A stretch of 43,492 bases of DNA from Phycisphaerales bacterium (lineage in GTDB: Bacteria > Planctomycetota > Phycisphaerae > Phycisphaerales > UBA1924), in the NCBI GenBank assembly GCA_022843545.1, contig JALHNL010000018.1, positions 1-43,492 on the forward strand, given 5' to 3'. Both the position numbers and the translations under genes were made by a program. The notes under the pieces are model-generated. The model was given only the letters and a program-made list of their open reading frames with translations. It ran no database searches and was not told where the DNA came from. This document shows positions 31,667 to 38,874 of this stretch, in pieces. Numbering within the stretch: position 1 is the first letter of the stretch; each line of letters starts with the position of its first letter.

Positions 31667-32251
31667 ATGCCCGCCGGCATCCTCCACCAACTCCTGGCCC
31701 AGGCCGCCGGCGGCGACGACCTCGCCCGCGAGCGCGCGTTTTCTGAACTCAACCGTCTCCTCACCATCTTCGTCCGTTCCGCGATGGGCTCGCGCCTGCG
31801 CGACCACCGCGAGTCGGCGGATGTCTGCCAGTCCATCGCCCGGTCGTTCATTCAGGACCATGCCGAGGGCGCGGTCCGATTCGAGAATGACGCCGCCGTC
31901 GTCGGATACCTCAGGACCGTCGTCCGCACCAAGCTCGCGATGCTCGCCCGTCACGACGGCGCGCTGAAGCGCGGCGGGGGCTCCACGCCTTCGAGCCTGG
32001 ATGATGACGCCGGCCCCGTGCCCGCCGACCACGCTCAGCGCTCCGCGGGCGAGTCCATGGCCGCGCGGGAGGAACTGGAGCGCGTGCGCAGCGGCCTCAG
32101 CGAGCAGGATCAGGAACTCGCCCGCCTGCGCCTCGCCGGACTGGATTGGACGCAGATCGCCGACCGCCTGGGCCGTGAGCCCGCCGCGCTCCGCAAGGAG
32201 TGGAGCCGGGTGACGCAGCGGATGATGGACGAGAGCCAAGGGCGGGATTGA
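31667..32251 (+). CDS. ECF-like RNA polymerase sigma factor
   Basis: This 194-residue protein has a sigma region 2 (about 15-100: ERAFSELNRLLTIFVRSAMG, RESADVCQSIARSFI, AVVGYLRTVVRTKLAMLAR) and a sigma region 4 (about 140-190: LSEQDQELARLRLAGLDWTQIADRLGREPAALRKEWSRV), separated by a Gly/Ser/Asp linker. It directs RNA polymerase to specific promoters. The core-binding segment, usually DAEDLVQE, is ESADVCQS (49-56), less acidic than usual. No anti-sigma gene is adjacent; the divergent kinase may take that role. The ATG at 31667 is chosen because the frame upstream has no family character. The tRNA promoter overlaps its stop. Confidence 0.85.
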   Translation: MPAGILHQLLAQAAGGDDLARERAFSELNRLLTIFVRSAMGSRLRDHRESADVCQSIARSFIQDHAEGAVRFENDAAVVGYLRTVVRTKLAMLARHDGALKRGGGSTPSSLDDDAGPVPADHAQRSAGESMAAREELERVRSGLSEQDQELARLRLAGLDWTQIADRLGREPAALRKEWSRVTQRMMDESQGRD

Positions 32252-32277
32252 GACGCAACCCCGTGCGGGCGTACGCT
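32248..32277 (+). promoter_or_regulatory. tRNA-Arg promoter
   Basis: TTGAGA (32248-32253) and TACGCT (32272-32277) are separated by 18 bp, and the tRNA starts 8 nt after the -10. The -35 overlaps the sigma factor stop codon. Confidence 0.6.
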
Positions 32278-32285
32278 GTGGCTTC

Positions 32286-32359
32286 GCCCCGGTAGCTCAA
32301 TTGGATAGAGCTTTGGTCTTCGGAACCAAAGGTTGCAGGTTCGAGTCCTGCCCGGGGTA
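32286..32359 (+). tRNA. tRNA-Arg, anticodon UCG
   Basis: The cloverleaf is complete. Acceptor GCCCCGG pairs with CCGGGGT (G1-U72 wobble), D stem GCTC/GAGC has loop AATTGGATA, anticodon stem TTGGT/ACCAA encloses loop CTTCGGA (anticodon TCG at 32320-32322), and T stem GCAGG/CCTGC has loop TTCGAGT. The discriminator is A. CCA is not encoded. The extra A in the D loop is the arginine identity base A20. It would read CGA and other CGN codons. Confidence 0.95.
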
Positions 32360-32382
32360 TTGCGCGCCATCCTGACCGATTC

Positions 32383-32415
32383 GGGGCATTTTGCTTGAAA
32401 TGGCCCCTTCGGGGC
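32383..32415 (+). terminator. Alternative hairpins after tRNA-Arg
   Basis: GGGGCATTT (32383-32391) can pair with AAATGGCCCC (32398-32407, one bulge). The same CCCC can instead pair with GGGG at 32411-32414 across a TTC loop. There is no T-tract, so terminator function is tentative; a processing structure is another possibility. Confidence 0.35.
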
Positions 32416-32524
32416 ATGGCGAACGAGTTCGGGTTGCCGCATACTGAAAGTCGCTCTCGGTCGTTTCGGCCGCGCTCGTTCGGGCGACCTCTCCATCCCG
32501 TTTCTCCCTTTCAGGAGACTCCGC

Positions 32525-33196
32525 ATGCTTCGCCGTCTGATTCAGCGGTTCGTGGCCGTCTGCGCGCTGGTGACTCTCGGGGCCGCCGCCCGAGCGGGAG
32601 TGGTCCCCCCGCCCTGGGCCTCGACCGACCTCACCAACCCCAAGACCGAGCAGTTGTGGACATTCGACAACGGCCCCATCTCCGATCCCACGTTCTTCAA
32701 CAACCCAAACGGTGCCCCGACTTTCAACCCGGATGGCTCGTTTTACGAGCCCGTGAACCCGTTCGGGCCCGCGGGCGGTGGGGGCTGGCTGGTGGGCGGC
32801 GGCAGCTTCCTTGACCTGGTCATCCCCAACTACAACCAGCTCTTCCGCAAGGAGATCTGGATCGTGATCAAGTTCTCACTGCCCCCCGCGGGCGCAGGCG
32901 TGCCGTTGGTCGACATCCTCGGGCAAGACGGCTCCATCGGCACCCCTTTCGGCCCAACCTTCACGCCCTCGCCGGTTGACGGGCAGCCCGGAGTTCTGCA
33001 GCAGGCGTATCTCTACCAGATGCCCACCTGCTGGACGTTCCGCCTGCGCGTCACCGTGCCCACCGGCATCCCCGGGTCCGCCACGTTCATTTCGCAGATC
33101 TATGTCGCGACCCGGTGCATCATCCCGGCTCCCGCGTCCGCCGCGATCCTGGGCCTCGCGAGCCTGATCACCGCACGCCGACGTCGCGGCGTCTGA
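32525..33196 (+). CDS. PEP-CTERM-like exported protein
   Basis: This 223-residue protein has a signal peptide (MLRRLIQRFVAVCALVTLGAAARA) and a beta-rich body with many Pro, Phe and Asn residues. The C-terminal sorting tail is IPAPASAAILGLASL-ITARRRRGV, a variant of the PTPGAAALLGLGGL form seen in the three other proteins here. The exposed body (about 25-195) has no recognised domain. GGAGACTCCGC supplies a ribosome site. It probably ends at the cell surface after exosortase processing. It is a single-gene unit between the tRNA and the converging HEIGH-motif gene. Confidence 0.75.
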   Translation: MLRRLIQRFVAVCALVTLGAAARAGVVPPPWASTDLTNPKTEQLWTFDNGPISDPTFFNNPNGAPTFNPDGSFYEPVNPFGPAGGGGWLVGGGSFLDLVIPNYNQLFRKEIWIVIKFSLPPAGAGVPLVDILGQDGSIGTPFGPTFTPSPVDGQPGVLQQAYLYQMPTCWTFRLRVTVPTGIPGSATFISQIYVATRCIIPAPASAAILGLASLITARRRRGV

Positions 33197-33242
33197 CTCT
33201 CGCTTCGGGCAGGCTCAGCGGTCGGCCCGAGGCTTGACCCGG

Positions 33243-33893
33243 TCATTCGCCGCCGCGCTCCCGCTTGGGCTTCGCCGGGCGGGTCTGATACGCCAGCAGC
33301 TCCGCCGGCAGTTCCTTGATCCCCCGGCGCCGGGCCTTGTCCACCGCGTACCACAGCGACAATGACACCCGGTGCCGCACGCGGTCGGTGATCGCCAGCC
33401 CATGGCGTTCCATCGCCTCCAGCGACCAGCGCCAGGCGTGGTACTCCTCAAGGCAGCGTGGCTTGTAGCGGTCAAAGCCGATCGCGTGGTGCCCGATCTC
33501 GTGAAGCAGGATCGACGTGCTCAGCGGCGTGACCGGGCGCGGAGCCTCGATGAAGCGCGCCACCGACCCGTCGTTGTACTTCACCGTCCACGCCACGCCC
33601 GACATGTTCTTCCGCCACCGGCGCACCTTGATCCCATGCTCGCGGAGCAGGTCTTGCGCCACCCGCGCATAACGCTCACGGGCCGTGAGACGCGCCGATC
33701 GCGCGGGCCTGCCCGGCTTGGACGCCTGCGCCAACTCAAACAGCCCCGGCCCCGGCGCCAGCGGACGCGGGCGCCGCTTGGCCCGCGGGCGCTGCACGCG
33801 CGACGCGGGGCGCACGGGCTTGGACCGACCGCCCTGCGCCTTGGGGCGCAGCAACTTCAGCACAGGCGAGATGAGGTCCCAAAGCGTCAGCAC
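33243..33893 (-). CDS. HEIGH-motif putative metallopeptidase-like protein
   Basis: This 216-residue protein is read from the GTG at 33893, which overlaps the fmt stop by 7 nt. The N-terminal 70 residues are very basic and Pro-rich (PKAQGGRSKPVRPASRVQRP). The rest is a compact domain with LLHEIGHHAIGFD (HEIGH at 131-135), the zincin HExxH arrangement, and a downstream Glu pair in CLEEYHAWRW that could give the third zinc ligand. Proteins of this kind are annotated as ImmA/IrrE-like or SprT-like, but no specific family was recognised. The basic tail suggests binding to nucleic acid or ribosome. It is cotranscribed with fmt. The start is uncertain. Confidence 0.6.
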   Translation of the reverse strand: MLTLWDLISPVLKLLRPKAQGGRSKPVRPASRVQRPRAKRRPRPLAPGPGLFELAQASKPGRPARSARLTARERYARVAQDLLREHGIKVRRWRKNMSGVAWTVKYNDGSVARFIEAPRPVTPLSTSILLHEIGHHAIGFDRYKPRCLEEYHAWRWSLEAMERHGLAITDRVRHRVSLSLWYAVDKARRRGIKELPAELLAYQTRPAKPKRERGGE

Positions 33894-34828
33894 GGCGGCG
33901 ATCCTGCCCTCACGATGATCGGAGTATCGGCAGACAGCGTACGTCCGCGCGCGAACGCGGGCCACGCCATGGGCTTGCCACCGGCGGGCTGCACCTCCAG
34001 CACGCGCAGCGCCGTGCCGTTGCCGCACGCGATGGTCCCCTCGCGCGCATCCAGCGTCCCGGGCGAGCTCGCGCCGCCCGCTTCATCGCGCACGCGCAGC
34101 AACTTCGCCTCCACGCCCGCAATGTTCACCGACACGCCGGGCCACGGGGTCAGCCCGTGCACGCGCCGGCGGGCCTCCACCGCGGGGCGCGAAAAATCCA
34201 GCCACGCGTCGGCGCGCGAGAGCTTCTTGGCCCGCGTCACCAGCGTCTCGTCCTGCTTCTGCTCGCTCACCCGCCCGCGCGCAAAGTCTTCCAGCACGCT
34301 CAACATGAGCGCGGGTCCGTCGCCCGCCAGCGCGTCGTGCAGCTCCCCCGCCGTCACGCCCGGGTCGATCGCGCGGCGCGACTGCCCCAGCACCAGCCCC
34401 GCGTCCATGCGGTCGGCGATGGTGATCACGCTGTTGCCCGTCACCTCGTCGCCCGCCAGGATCGCCGCGTTGATCGGCGCCGCGCCACGCCACCGAGGCA
34501 GCAGGCTCGCGTGCAGGTTGATCGCAAAGCGACCCTCGATCAGCGGGTTTGAGAGCTTCTGCCCAAACGCGATGATCACCCACGCCTCCGCGGGCCAGCC
34601 CCGAACCTCAGCCATCACCTCCGGCGCGTTCACGTCGGCGGGCTTCAGCAGCGGCACCCCGGGGGCGTGCGCCGCGCACCAGGCCCCGATGGGCGTGGGG
34701 GCCAATTCCCGCCCGCGGCCCGCCGGCCTGTCGGGCTGGGTGACCACGCCGACGATCTGGTGCCCCGAGGCGAGCGACTCCAGCGTGGGCAGGCCGAAGG
34801 CTCCGGCGCCGAGGAAAGCGATGCGCAT
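33887..34828 (-). CDS. fmt: Methionyl-tRNA formyltransferase
   Basis: This 313-residue enzyme formylates initiator Met-tRNA using 10-formyltetrahydrofolate. The N-terminal formyltransferase domain has MRIAFLGAGAFGLPTLESL, VVTQPDRPAGRGREL, the loop that binds initiator tRNA, and NLHASLLPRWRGAAPIN (catalytic N...H) near 105. VTGNSVITIADRMDAGLVLG follows. The C-terminal OB-like domain (about 205-300) contains the RVHGLTPWPGVSV signature. The length is normal. def is not adjacent; the partner gene is the HEIGH-motif protein. Both are divergent from the EF-G paralogue. Confidence 0.96.
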   Translation of the reverse strand: MRIAFLGAGAFGLPTLESLASGHQIVGVVTQPDRPAGRGRELAPTPIGAWCAAHAPGVPLLKPADVNAPEVMAEVRGWPAEAWVIIAFGQKLSNPLIEGRFAINLHASLLPRWRGAAPINAAILAGDEVTGNSVITIADRMDAGLVLGQSRRAIDPGVTAGELHDALAGDGPALMLSVLEDFARGRVSEQKQDETLVTRAKKLSRADAWLDFSRPAVEARRRVHGLTPWPGVSVNIAGVEAKLLRVRDEAGGASSPGTLDAREGTIACGNGTALRVLEVQPAGGKPMAWPAFARGRTLSADTPIIVRAGSPPC

Positions 34829-34906
34829 CCGCCGAAGATAGGCCGCGTGCCCCGCCCGCCCAGGAGCCGCGCGGGGCGGGCAGGAAAATCACCACCCACC
34901 CTCCGT

Positions 34907-34944
34907 CCCCCCCCCCTTTACGAAATCCCCCCGCGCGGTACACT
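34907..34944 (+). promoter_or_regulatory. EF-G paralogue promoter next to a C10 tract
   Basis: TTTACG (34917-34922) and TACACT (34939-34944) have a 16-bp spacer. A run of ten C (34907-34916) abuts the -35. The predicted leader is about 67 nt. Confidence 0.5.
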
Positions 34945-35017
34945 GCCCAGTGAACCCAAGGCGACCCCGGCGTTCGACAAGGCCGCCGCATCTTCCGGTT
35001 CTAGAAGGGCTCACCCC

Positions 35018-37090
35018 ATGGCTGCTCATTCCACCGCGGACATCCGCAACGTGCTGCTCGCTGGCCACCAGGCGACCGGCAAGACCCTGCTCATCGAGGC
35101 TCTGCTCGCGCACAGCAAGGCCATCGGCAAGATGGGCGGCGCGACGGGCAAGGACCTCACCTGCGACTACGAGGTCGAGGAGAAGGCCCACGGGCACTCG
35201 CTCAAGTCCGCCGTCGTCCACCTCCAGCACGAGGGACGTCTGATCAACCTGATCGACTCGCCGGGTTCGGGCGACTTCATCGGGCACGCCATCGCCGCGA
35301 TGGCCGCCGTGGAGTGCGTCGCGTGCCTCATCGACGCCACCAAGGGCATCGAGGTCACCACCCGCCGGCTCATGAAGATCGCCTCCGAGCTGGGCGTGCC
35401 CCGCATGCTCATCGTCTCCAAGATCGACCACGCCGAGGCCGACCTCGCCGGGCTCATCGACGAGATCCACAAGGTCTTCGGCCCCGAGTGCATCCCCATC
35501 AACCTGCCCATCAAGAACAACGCCGACGTCATCGACGTCTTCGACCACGCCGGGCCCGACGGCATGCCCGAGCCCGAGATCATGACCGTCGAGGAGGCCC
35601 ACAAGCACATCCTCGAACAGGTCGTGGAGATGGACGAGGAGCTCACCGGCGAGTACTTCGAAAAAGGCGACCACCTCGACGCCGCCAAGCTCCACCGCGC
35701 CATGGAGGCGGCGCTGCGCAGCGGCCACCTCATCCCGATCGCGTTCTGCTCCGCCCGATCCGGCGCGGGGCTTGAGGACCTGCTGCACATCATCGCCAAC
35801 CAGTGCCCCAGCCCCATGGAAGCCACGCCCCCGCCGCTGGTGGGGGGCGTGGGCGCGAGCGGGGCCGAGACCGAGCCGTTCATCCCCGACCTGTCCTCTC
35901 CCGACAAGCCCTGCGTGGCGTATGTCTGGAAGGTCATCAACGACCCCTTCGTCGGCAAACTCAGCGTCGTCCGCGTGCTGCAGGGCACCCTGAGGCAGAA
36001 GACCGAGCTGCTCGTGGGCGAGGCCAAAAAGCCCGTCCGCATCAACCACATCCACCGCATCCGCGGCAAGGAGCACCACGAGGTCGACGCCCTCTGCGCC
36101 GGCGACATCGGCGTGCTCCCCAAGATCGACGAACTCCACGTCGGTTCCGTCCTCCACGCTGACGGCGCGCTCCATCTGGCCGCGCCCAGACTGCCCATGC
36201 CCAAGCCGCTCTACGGCGTCGCCGTCGAACTCAAGAACCACGCCGACGAGACCAAGTTCGCCGGCGCGGTGCACAAGCTCGCCGAAGAAGACCCCTGCTT
36301 CCGCATGGAGCGCGTCGCCGCCACCGGGCAGACCGTCCTCCGCGGGCTGGGCGACCTGCACCTGCGGGTCATGCTTGAGAAGATCAAGAACCGCTTCAAC
36401 ATCGACCTGGTCACCAAGCCCATGAAGGTCGCGTACAAGGAAGCCATCGCCGCCCGCGCCGACGGGCACCACCGCCACAAGAAGCAGACCGGCGGCGCGG
36501 GCCAGTTCGGCGAGGTCTACCTCCGCATCGCCCCCCTGCCCGCCGACCACCCCGAGGGCTTCGAGTTTGAGAACGCCACCGTCGGCGGCTCCATCCCCAA
36601 GCAGTTCATGCCCGCCATCGAGAAGGGCTGCCGTCAGGTCCTCGCCACCGGCGCCATCGCCGGCTACCCCCTCACCGGCGTTCGGGTCGAGGTCTACGAC
36701 GGCAAGTACCACGACGTCGACAGCAAGGAAGTCGCCTTCGTCGCTGCCGGCAAAAAGGCCTTCATCGACGCGCTCCAGAAGGCCAAGCCCGTGCTGCTCG
36801 AACCCTTCGTCACCATCGAAGTCACCGCCCCGGCCAACAAGATGGGCGACATCACCGCCGACCTCTCCGGTCGCCGCGGCCGCATCGAGTCCAGCGACGT
36901 CGACGGCGACCAATGCACCGTCAAGGCCATCGCTCCGCTCAGCGAGCTCATGAACTACAGCAACGAACTCAAGAGCATGACCGGCGGCCAGGGCACGTAC
37001 TCCATGGAGTACAGCCACGACGACCGCGTGCCCCCGGCCATCCAGCAGCAGGTGGTCGCGGCGTACAAGCCCAAGGCGGACGAGGAGTAG
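35018..37090 (+). CDS. Elongation factor G-like translational GTPase
   Basis: This 690-residue protein has the full five-domain EF-G layout: a GTPase domain with P-loop GHQATGKT (16-23), a G3 motif DSPGS (80-84) and SKID (134-137), then domains II-V ending in GQGTYSMEYSHDDRVP. It deviates from canonical EF-G: the catalytic His of DTPGH is Ser84, switch I RGITI is HGHSL (58-62), and NKxD is SKID. Such changes mark the EF-G2/FusA2-like paralogue group rather than the housekeeping fusA, which is normally beside rpsL and rpsG. GTP hydrolysis may be slow or used differently. Its role may be translation under stress or ribosome recycling, not known here. The start MAAHSTADIRNVLLAG is chosen over a longer frame antisense to fmt. 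Confidence 0.9.
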   Translation: MAAHSTADIRNVLLAGHQATGKTLLIEALLAHSKAIGKMGGATGKDLTCDYEVEEKAHGHSLKSAVVHLQHEGRLINLIDSPGSGDFIGHAIAAMAAVECVACLIDATKGIEVTTRRLMKIASELGVPRMLIVSKIDHAEADLAGLIDEIHKVFGPECIPINLPIKNNADVIDVFDHAGPDGMPEPEIMTVEEAHKHILEQVVEMDEELTGEYFEKGDHLDAAKLHRAMEAALRSGHLIPIAFCSARSGAGLEDLLHIIANQCPSPMEATPPPLVGGVGASGAETEPFIPDLSSPDKPCVAYVWKVINDPFVGKLSVVRVLQGTLRQKTELLVGEAKKPVRINHIHRIRGKEHHEVDALCAGDIGVLPKIDELHVGSVLHADGALHLAAPRLPMPKPLYGVAVELKNHADETKFAGAVHKLAEEDPCFRMERVAATGQTVLRGLGDLHLRVMLEKIKNRFNIDLVTKPMKVAYKEAIAARADGHHRHKKQTGGAGQFGEVYLRIAPLPADHPEGFEFENATVGGSIPKQFMPAIEKGCRQVLATGAIAGYPLTGVRVEVYDGKYHDVDSKEVAFVAAGKKAFIDALQKAKPVLLEPFVTIEVTAPANKMGDITADLSGRRGRIESSDVDGDQCTVKAIAPLSELMNYSNELKSMTGGQGTYSMEYSHDDRVPPAIQQQVVAAYKPKADEE

Positions 37091-37169
37091 GCGGACCTTA
37101 CCGGACGGGCCGCAAACCACCCAGATTAACTCGATGCGTGCGTGTTCAGTCAAATCGTCCGCTGGGTGT

Positions 37170-37197
37170 TTGCACCTGCCCTGAAGCCGGGTAGACT
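37170..37197 (+). promoter_or_regulatory. Sigma70-type promoter of the PEP-CTERM gene
   Basis: TTGCAC (37170-37175) and TAGACT (37192-37197) are separated by 16 bp. This is the best-matching promoter pair in the window. The transcript would start near 37204. Confidence 0.7.
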
Positions 37198-37205
37198 TAG
37201 GGTGA

Positions 37206-37300
37206 GCCAGGGGAAACCTTGGCGAGGAGAGTGTCTGCGCGCATCGGTGGCGCCACGCTTCACGGCGTGCAAGTCCTAGTTCGGTCGCGATCGACCGAAC
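37206..37300 (+). other. Structured 5' leader of the PEP-CTERM gene
   Basis: Three stems fill a leader of about 134 nt. 37206-37212 pairs with 37217-37223, closed by a GAAA tetraloop. CACGC 37254-37258 pairs with 37265-37269. GTTCGGTCG 37279-37287 pairs perfectly with 37292-37300 (loop CGAT). The purine-rich stretch GAGAGGAGAGAG then gives the ribosome site. No known riboswitch was recognised. Confidence 0.5.
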
Positions 37301-37337
37301 GCCCCGCCGCACGCAAGACACGAGAGGAGAGAGTAGC

Positions 37338-38018
37338 GTGAAGAAGAACGTTATCGCATTGGCCCTCGTGGCCCTGGCCGGCAGCAGCGCTGCCCACGGC
37401 CAGATCGTGTATCAGGCTGAGGCCCAGACCGGCAGCCGCTTCAACCCCGGCGCGAACATCATCGCCCTTGACGACGTGTTCGTGACCGACGCGGCCGCGG
37501 GCAACGCGCCCCAGCTCCAGGTGAATCTGGTCTCGGTCGGCATCCGCCGCCTGGCCAATGCCCCCGCGGTCAGCGTCAGCCTGTTCTGGGCTGAGATCAC
37601 CGGCACTGACTTCGCCACCTGGTCGTTCTCGGCTCCCACCCTGATCGGCACCACGAACCTCCCGGCCAACGGCGTTACCGCGGTCACCACCTCCGTCTCG
37701 GCCAGCAACCTCGCCGGCCTTTTCACGGCCAACCTGAACAAGATCTTGGCCCCCGGCTTCGGCGGCTTCGCCATCGGCGTGGCCTTCAGCACCGTGGACA
37801 CCGCCAACGGCTGGCGCGTGGTCACCGCGCCGACCGTCGGCGCGACGGCCAACGGCTTCTGGATCAACCAGCCCGCGCCCAACCGCTTCGTCTTCAACGG
37901 CACCCCCACGCCTCCCAGCGATCTGATGATCCGCGTTGAGGGTGTGGGCGTCCCCACCCCCGGCGCCGCGGCCCTGCTGGGCCTGGGCGGTCTGCTCGCC
38001 GCCCGTCGCCGTCGCTGA
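37338..38018 (+). CDS. PEP-CTERM sorting domain protein
   Basis: This 226-residue exported protein has a GTG start, with AGAGGAGAGAG 10 nt upstream. The signal peptide is MKKNVIALALVALAGSSAAHG. The body resembles a beta sandwich: an N-terminal FNPGANIIALDDVFVTD, and GFGGFAIGVAFSTVDTANGW near 138. The tail is VPTPGAAALLGLGGL-LAARRRR. It was not matched to a named domain. It is transcribed alone from a strong promoter through a structured leader and ended by a strong terminator, which suggests high, regulated expression. Confidence 0.85.
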   Translation: MKKNVIALALVALAGSSAAHGQIVYQAEAQTGSRFNPGANIIALDDVFVTDAAAGNAPQLQVNLVSVGIRRLANAPAVSVSLFWAEITGTDFATWSFSAPTLIGTTNLPANGVTAVTTSVSASNLAGLFTANLNKILAPGFGGFAIGVAFSTVDTANGWRVVTAPTVGATANGFWINQPAPNRFVFNGTPTPPSDLMIRVEGVGVPTPGAAALLGLGGLLAARRRR

Positions 38019-38048
38019 TCGAGTCTCGTCCCTTCTTCGTGCATCTCG

Positions 38049-38085
38049 CCGAGCCCGGGCCAAGGTCCGGGCTCGGTTTTCTTTT
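38049..38085 (+). terminator. Terminator of the PEP-CTERM gene
   Basis: A perfect 10-bp stem CCGAGCCCGG (38049-38058) / CCGGGCTCGG (38067-38076) is followed by TTTTCTTTT, 30 nt after the stop codon. Confidence 0.92.
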
Positions 38086-38120
38086 GCCCCCGTCCCGCCC
38101 GGCCCGCGTCATGCCCGGGC

Positions 38121-38126
38121 TATGGT
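38121..38126 (+). promoter_or_regulatory. Possible -10 element TATGGT of the PhoU-like gene
   Basis: GGGCTATGGT ends 7 nt before the ATG at 38134, so a leaderless transcript is possible. The match to the window's usual -10 is weaker (TATGGT). Confidence 0.35.
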
Positions 38127-38133
38127 TCTCGCG

Positions 38134-38850
38134 ATGCCGACAACGCCCGAGGGCATGTCGAAAAGGCTCGACGACCTGCGCGACACCATCCGCGCCCAGG
38201 GTCGTCGTGTCCAGTCGTTGATCGAGTCCGCGCTCGAGTCGCTCTTCACGCTCGACGCCGCCGCGGCCCTCGCCGCCATCGCTCGCGACGAAGAGATCGA
38301 TCGAGTGGACGTGGAGATCGAGCAGCGTGCCGTGAGCATCCTGGCCGACGCCTGCAAGGCCGGCTCCACCCTGGGCGAGGCCGACGTGCGCTCGCTGCTC
38401 ACCATCGTGAAGGTCAACAACGAACTGGAGCGCATCGCCGACGTGGCGGTCTCGATGGCCGAGGCGGTCCCCGCCCTGCGGGCCCTGCCCACCGCCGCGC
38501 CCCTCCCGCCCACCTTCCGCGTGCTCACCAACAGCGTCATCGGCATCCTTCGCGACGTCGTCCAGGCCCTGCACACGCGCGACGCCGCCCTCGCCAAGGT
38601 CGTCCTCATGAGCGAGGCCGCCGTCGGCGAGTTCCGCAAGGCCCTCGTCCGCGAATTGCAGACCCAGGTCAGCACCGGACGCATGCCCGTGCCCCAGGCC
38701 GCGCTCCTCCACGATCTGGCCATGTTCGGCCTCAACATGGCCGACCACTGCACCAACATCGCCGAGCAGGTCATCTACGTCGCCACCGGCAAGATCGTCC
38801 GCCACATGGAAGGCCGGTGGGAAGAAGTGCCCTTGCCGGGCGGGGCGTGA
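38134..38850 (+). CDS. phoU: PhoU-like phosphate signalling protein
   Basis: This 238-residue all-helical cytoplasmic protein has two three-helix PhoU repeats. The first spans about 8-100 (LDDLRDTIRAQGRRVQSLIESAL, VDVEIEQRAVSILA, TIVKVNNELERIADVAVSMAE) and the second about 125-215 (NSVIGILRDVVQALHTRD, LMSEAAVGEFRKALVRELQ, MFGLNMADHCTNIAEQVIYVATG). The E/D-x3-D-x3-N/S metal-binding patterns ELERIAD and MADHCTNIAE are present. PhoU connects the Pst transporter to the PhoR kinase and keeps the Pho response off when phosphate is plentiful. No pst genes are adjacent, but a PhoB-like regulator and OprO/P porin lie at the other end of the window. An alternative ATG lies at 38122. Confidence 0.88.
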   Translation: MPTTPEGMSKRLDDLRDTIRAQGRRVQSLIESALESLFTLDAAAALAAIARDEEIDRVDVEIEQRAVSILADACKAGSTLGEADVRSLLTIVKVNNELERIADVAVSMAEAVPALRALPTAAPLPPTFRVLTNSVIGILRDVVQALHTRDAALAKVVLMSEAAVGEFRKALVRELQTQVSTGRMPVPQAALLHDLAMFGLNMADHCTNIAEQVIYVATGKIVRHMEGRWEEVPLPGGA

Positions 38851-38874
38851 ACCCGGTCTGCGCCCGAGCGGGAG

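Noticed and set aside
37206-37300. c-di-GMP or cobalamin riboswitch
   Set aside because: A GNRA-capped stem is present, but the conserved cores of these classes could not be matched, so it is left as an unidentified leader.
34889-37321. Minus-strand 810-codon open frame
   Set aside because: It lies antisense to the EF-G paralogue, with Val/Asp/Gly-rich repeats typical of complement reading of biased codons.
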